Origin: Rhizobiaceae bacterium
GTDB taxonomy: Bacteria; Pseudomonadota; Alphaproteobacteria; Rhizobiales; Rhizobiaceae
Assembly: GCA_028865845.1 (NCBI GenBank)
Contig: JAGWJK010000329.1
Location: 1 to 5,817, forward strand
Length of the DNA: 5,817 bases
Direction of reading: 5' to 3'
The notes under the pieces are model-generated. The model had not been told where the DNA came from. It did not search any database and saw only the letters and a program-made list of their open reading frames with translations. Each line of letters begins with the position of its first letter. Position 1 is the stretch's first letter. Position numbers and translations under genes: made by a program. This document shows, in pieces, positions 5,743-5,817 of the stretch.

Positions 5743-5750
5743 GAAGGTCC
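5739..5750. promoter_or_regulatory. Predicted response-regulator operator, GGAC-N4-GTCC copy 3
   Basis: GGACGAAGGTCC, the third member of the motif set and the one most distant from the kinase gene. It keeps both four-base arms and the central AA. It differs from copy 2 at one position. Confidence 0.55.
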
Positions 5751-5768
5751 GATACGGCGATAGCATCG

Positions 5769-5783
5769 AACGGATGATCCGTT
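5769..5783. repeat. 15-bp inverted repeat upstream of the kinase operon
   Basis: AACGGAT and ATCCGTT are perfect inverted arms around a single G. The site is about 100 bases upstream of the kinase start and unrelated to the GGAC dyads. It may be an operator for another regulator or belong to a promoter or gene beyond the window edge. Confidence 0.35.
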
Positions 5784-5817
5784 TCGTTGGCCGATAGATA
5801 CGGCTTTACTCTTCGGC

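Larger units (their letters stand above)
5669..5817. other. Upstream region of the kinase-regulator operon
   Basis: This 149-base edge region has no credible coding frame. It holds two GGAC-N4-GTCC dyads, an 18-bp perfect palindrome between them, a 15-bp inverted repeat AACGGAT-G-ATCCGTT at 5769-5783, and the 8-mer GATACGGC twice (5751-5758 and 5797-5804). No convincing sigma-70 -35/-10 pair for the minus-strand operon was found; TATGGT overlapping the first possible start codon is the only -10-like sequence. Confidence 0.55.

Overview
The window looks like a chromosomal or megaplasmid segment of a GC-rich alphaproteobacterium, most likely in the Rhizobiales (Rhizobium/Agrobacterium-like). 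This is inferred from codon usage, the style of the two-component proteins and the small secreted hypothetical proteins. No rRNA, tRNA, mobile element, CRISPR array or prophage is visible.

Left part (1-2446, all on the minus strand, read right to left): a periplasmic ferric-iron-binding protein of the FbpA/AfuA type (1427-2446) comes first. A spacer of about 200 bases follows, holding a stem-loop just after the gene and an 8-bp inverted repeat just before the next one. Then come an OmpR/PhoB-type response regulator (496-1227) and, overlapping it by ATGA, a membrane histidine kinase cut by the window edge (1-499). No permease or ATPase for the binding protein is present in the window.

Middle (2447-3594): a 308-base divergent intergenic region leads into two plus-strand genes for small exported low-complexity proteins. 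The first (2755-3102) is rich in Asp, Gly, His and Arg with a C-terminal GGD-x repeat. The second (3163-3594) has a TTG start, a Ser/Gly-rich linker and a short ordered-looking C-terminal domain. They lie in the same frame, 60 bases apart, with a strong hairpin between them.

Right part (3600-5668, minus strand): a second, unrelated two-component system consists of a HisKA_3-type membrane kinase with a periplasmic sensor region (4271-5668) and a NarL/FixJ-type regulator (3600-4274), also overlapping by ATGA. It converges on the secreted-protein genes with a 5-base gap.

The most notable signal is a 12-bp dyad, GGAC-N4-GTCC (consensus GGACKAARGTCC). It occurs three times, always between genes: once upstream of the secreted-protein genes (2615-2626) and twice, exactly 22 bp apart, upstream of the NarL-type kinase (5717-5728, 5739-5750). 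The simplest reading, which is inference, is that the NarL-type regulator binds these sites, controls its own operon and switches on the divergent secreted-protein pair. That would make 2447-5817 one self-contained sensory and export module next to a separate iron-linked two-component locus.
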